Source: Bacteroidota bacterium (GTDB lineage Bacteria; Bacteroidota; Bacteroidia; Palsa-965). From it: 64,000 nt of DNA. The notes under the pieces were generated by a model, which saw only the letters and a program-made list of their open reading frames with translations, was not told the DNA's origin and ran no database searches. The stretch covers positions 1 to 64,000 of the forward strand of contig JADBYT010000010.1 of assembly GCA_020402865.1 (NCBI GenBank), given 5' to 3'. Each line of letters starts with the position of its first letter. Within the stretch, counting starts at the first letter, position 1. The position numbers were made by a program, and so were the translations under genes. Positions 62,449 through 64,000 of this stretch are shown here, piece after piece.

Positions 62449-64000
62449 ATGAAACGCACTACAGCATTCCTTCTGCTGCTGCTTGGTCTGTTGCCTTTTA
62501 CGGTAAATGCCCAGCAGGATTTCATAGGCTACACCGCTACCAATTATGCCGGTGTAAACGGTATCGACCTGAACCCTGCTTCAATTGCCGACAGCCGTTT
62601 CAAAGTTGACATTATGCTTACCGGTGTCAGCTTTGGTCTTAGCAACAATTACATTGGTCTTCGCAAAACAGCGTTCGACAACCGTGTGGGGCCGCTGCTT
62701 CCGCCCGACAGCACCAGCGCATTCCCCAACTTTGAGGATTCGCTCTTTACCGATCGTTATTTGTTTCGCCGCACGGGCGATTACAATAAATCGGTTTATT
62801 TCAGCAACCGTGTGCACCTTCCGTCATTCATGATTACACTGAATGAGAAAAATGCACTGGCTTTCACCGGAAGCATCCGCACCTATCTCAATGTAGATGG
62901 TGTAGGTGAACCGCTTGCCGAACTGGCCTACTCCGGTCTGGAAAACAGCCAGAACTGGTTGCAGCGCATCGAAAACAAACAACTCAGCATCCAGTACATG
63001 ACCTGGGCGGAGTTTGGTGTAACCTGGGGCCACACACTGGTTGATCAGAAACAGCACTTCATGAAAATTGGTGTGCGCCCGAAATTGTTGCTTGGTCTTG
63101 GCTCGGCTTATTTCTTTGCCGACAACCTGCAATATCTCGTACAGAACGATTCGACACTTACCTTCTTCCGTTCTGAAATCCGTTACAGCCACTCCGACAA
63201 TTTTGAATTCCCCGATGGCCAGCAGCCCAACTACCGACTTAACTTCAACAGCCCCGGCATTGGTCTCGATCTTGGTTTTGTATATGAATGGCGACCCGAT
63301 TATCAGAAGTACAAGTACGACATGGACGGCGAAACCGATTTGTGGATGCGCCATAAAAACAAATACAAGCTCCGCGTAGGTGCATCGCTCACCGATCTGG
63401 GTTCAATTAAATTCCAGAAAGGCGAATTTGCAAACGACTTTATTGCCGATGTAAATTCGTGGAATGTAAACAACCTTGAGTTCGATTCAATTCCCATCCG
63501 CGCATTTGACGATACACTGCGCAACCGTTTCGGAGCGGGCTCGACCACAAATTCTGCCGGCGACTACCGCATGAATCTGCCGCTGGCATTCAGCTTCCAG
63601 ATTGACTATAACATCTGGAAAGATTTTTATGTGAACCTTACTCCGTTCTACGCATTCCAGTTCCGTAAAAATGCCGAGAAAGTGCATGAGCTTTCACGCA
63701 TCAGCCTCTCGCCGCGCTGGGATCATAAATGGTTCGGCGTATGGGTACCGATGACTTTTGATCAGCACCGCAACTTCAACATTGGTACCGGTGTAAGACT
63801 TGGGCCGCTGGTGCTGGGTACCACCAACCTCAGTCCGTTTATCATTAAGAAAGGCGAACACGGCAATAAAATTTTGTACGGTGCGGATTTCTATATGGCG
63901 CTGAAAGTACCCATCCACTACAAAGCCGTTCGCGACCGCGATAAGGATAAGGTATCTGACAAAAAAGACAAGTGCGTAGATGTACCCGGCGTATGGGAAT
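62449..64000 (+). CDS. DUF5723-like outer-membrane protein, probable OmpA-family C-terminus, truncated by window edge
   Basis: 517 complete codons to the right edge. Signal peptide KRTTAFLLLLLGLLPFTVNAQ. The next ~480 residues form a beta-barrel-type domain (FRKTAFDNR, LGLGSAYFFADNLQYLV, SPGIGLDLGFVYEWRPD, FRKNAEKVHEL), consistent with the DUF5723 family. The last residues, VRDRDKDKVSDKKDKCVDVP, are the calcium-binding TSP3-like linker that usually precedes an OmpA peptidoglycan-binding domain. That domain would lie beyond 64000. Likely links the outer membrane to the cell wall (inference). Confidence 0.82.
   Translation, partial: MKRTTAFLLLLLGLLPFTVNAQQDFIGYTATNYAGVNGIDLNPASIADSRFKVDIMLTGVSFGLSNNYIGLRKTAFDNRVGPLLPPDSTSAFPNFEDSLFTDRYLFRRTGDYNKSVYFSNRVHLPSFMITLNEKNALAFTGSIRTYLNVDGVGEPLAELAYSGLENSQNWLQRIENKQLSIQYMTWAEFGVTWGHTLVDQKQHFMKIGVRPKLLLGLGSAYFFADNLQYLVQNDSTLTFFRSEIRYSHSDNFEFPDGQQPNYRLNFNSPGIGLDLGFVYEWRPDYQKYKYDMDGETDLWMRHKNKYKLRVGASLTDLGSIKFQKGEFANDFIADVNSWNVNNLEFDSIPIRAFDDTLRNRFGAGSTTNSAGDYRMNLPLAFSFQIDYNIWKDFYVNLTPFYAFQFRKNAEKVHELSRISLSPRWDHKWFGVWVPMTFDQHRNFNIGTGVRLGPLVLGTTNLSPFIIKKGEHGNKILYGADFYMALKVPIHYKAVRDRDKDKVSDKKDKCVDVPGVWE

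Overview
The window is chromosomal DNA of a Bacteroidota bacterium; the order cannot be fixed from sequence alone. The evidence is many cargo proteins with signal peptides and type IX secretion (T9SS) C-terminal sorting tails, Bacteroidota-type -7 boxes (TAnnTTTG) upstream of most transcription units, A-rich leaders without Shine-Dalgarno sequences, and families such as DUF4286, DUF1987/SiaC, CCC-motif membrane proteins and DUF5723/OmpA. Base composition is moderate in housekeeping genes. It is visibly more AT-rich in two ATPase/nuclease loci and in one small membrane-protein gene.

Layout. 1-9573 (minus) is most of one giant surface protein, open for at least 3,191 codons and running off the left edge. 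Its order is signal peptide, DUF7948-like head, SBBP beta-propeller, PKD, twelve Ig-like units of exactly 243 bp, then a nested array of thrombospondin type 3 calcium-binding repeats. 10127-11729 holds two membrane-protein genes, the second a degenerate UbiA-like protein. 11719-15867 holds hemL and a kynU-kmo operon. 16013-16859 is rplU-rpmA. 16995-19098 encodes a secreted esterase and a TSUP permease. 19143-23219 is a serS, lipoprotein, TPR, DUF4286 run. 23308-25260 is a solitary OLD-type ATPase/TOPRIM gene lying directly before rsmA. 26130-30682 holds mgtE, a D-2-hydroxyacid dehydrogenase, a SiaC-like protein, aspartate kinase and a GNAT. 30730-36103 is a tandem pair of paralogous T9SS propeller proteins. 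36439-41550 holds fbp, two small membrane genes and gcvP.

41988-45896 is a cluster of three T9SS cargo genes. 46191-47668 is prfB, with an intact +1 programmed frameshift, and an ArsC-like gene. 47682-49414 is an AT-rich two-gene ATPase plus TOPRIM/DUF4276-like module, the best candidate for a little-described defence system. 49434-54462 holds fumC, an outer-membrane protein, and an aminotransferase-manC-lipoprotein operon. 54602-58832 holds a SprT-like protein with a duplicated tail, two secreted proteins of unknown function and a 2-Cys peroxiredoxin. 59004-64000 holds a small membrane protein, a 900-residue anchored propeller protein and the start of a DUF5723/OmpA-type outer-membrane protein cut by the right edge.

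Core metabolism (haem, kynurenine, glycine cleavage, fumarate, fructose bisphosphate, Asp-family amino acids, GDP-mannose) is interleaved with cell-surface cargo. Two ATPase-TOPRIM nuclease loci sit as compact inserts among housekeeping genes. No tRNA, rRNA, CRISPR array, transposase or integrase was recognised. All functions are inferred from motifs read by eye; no database search was run.
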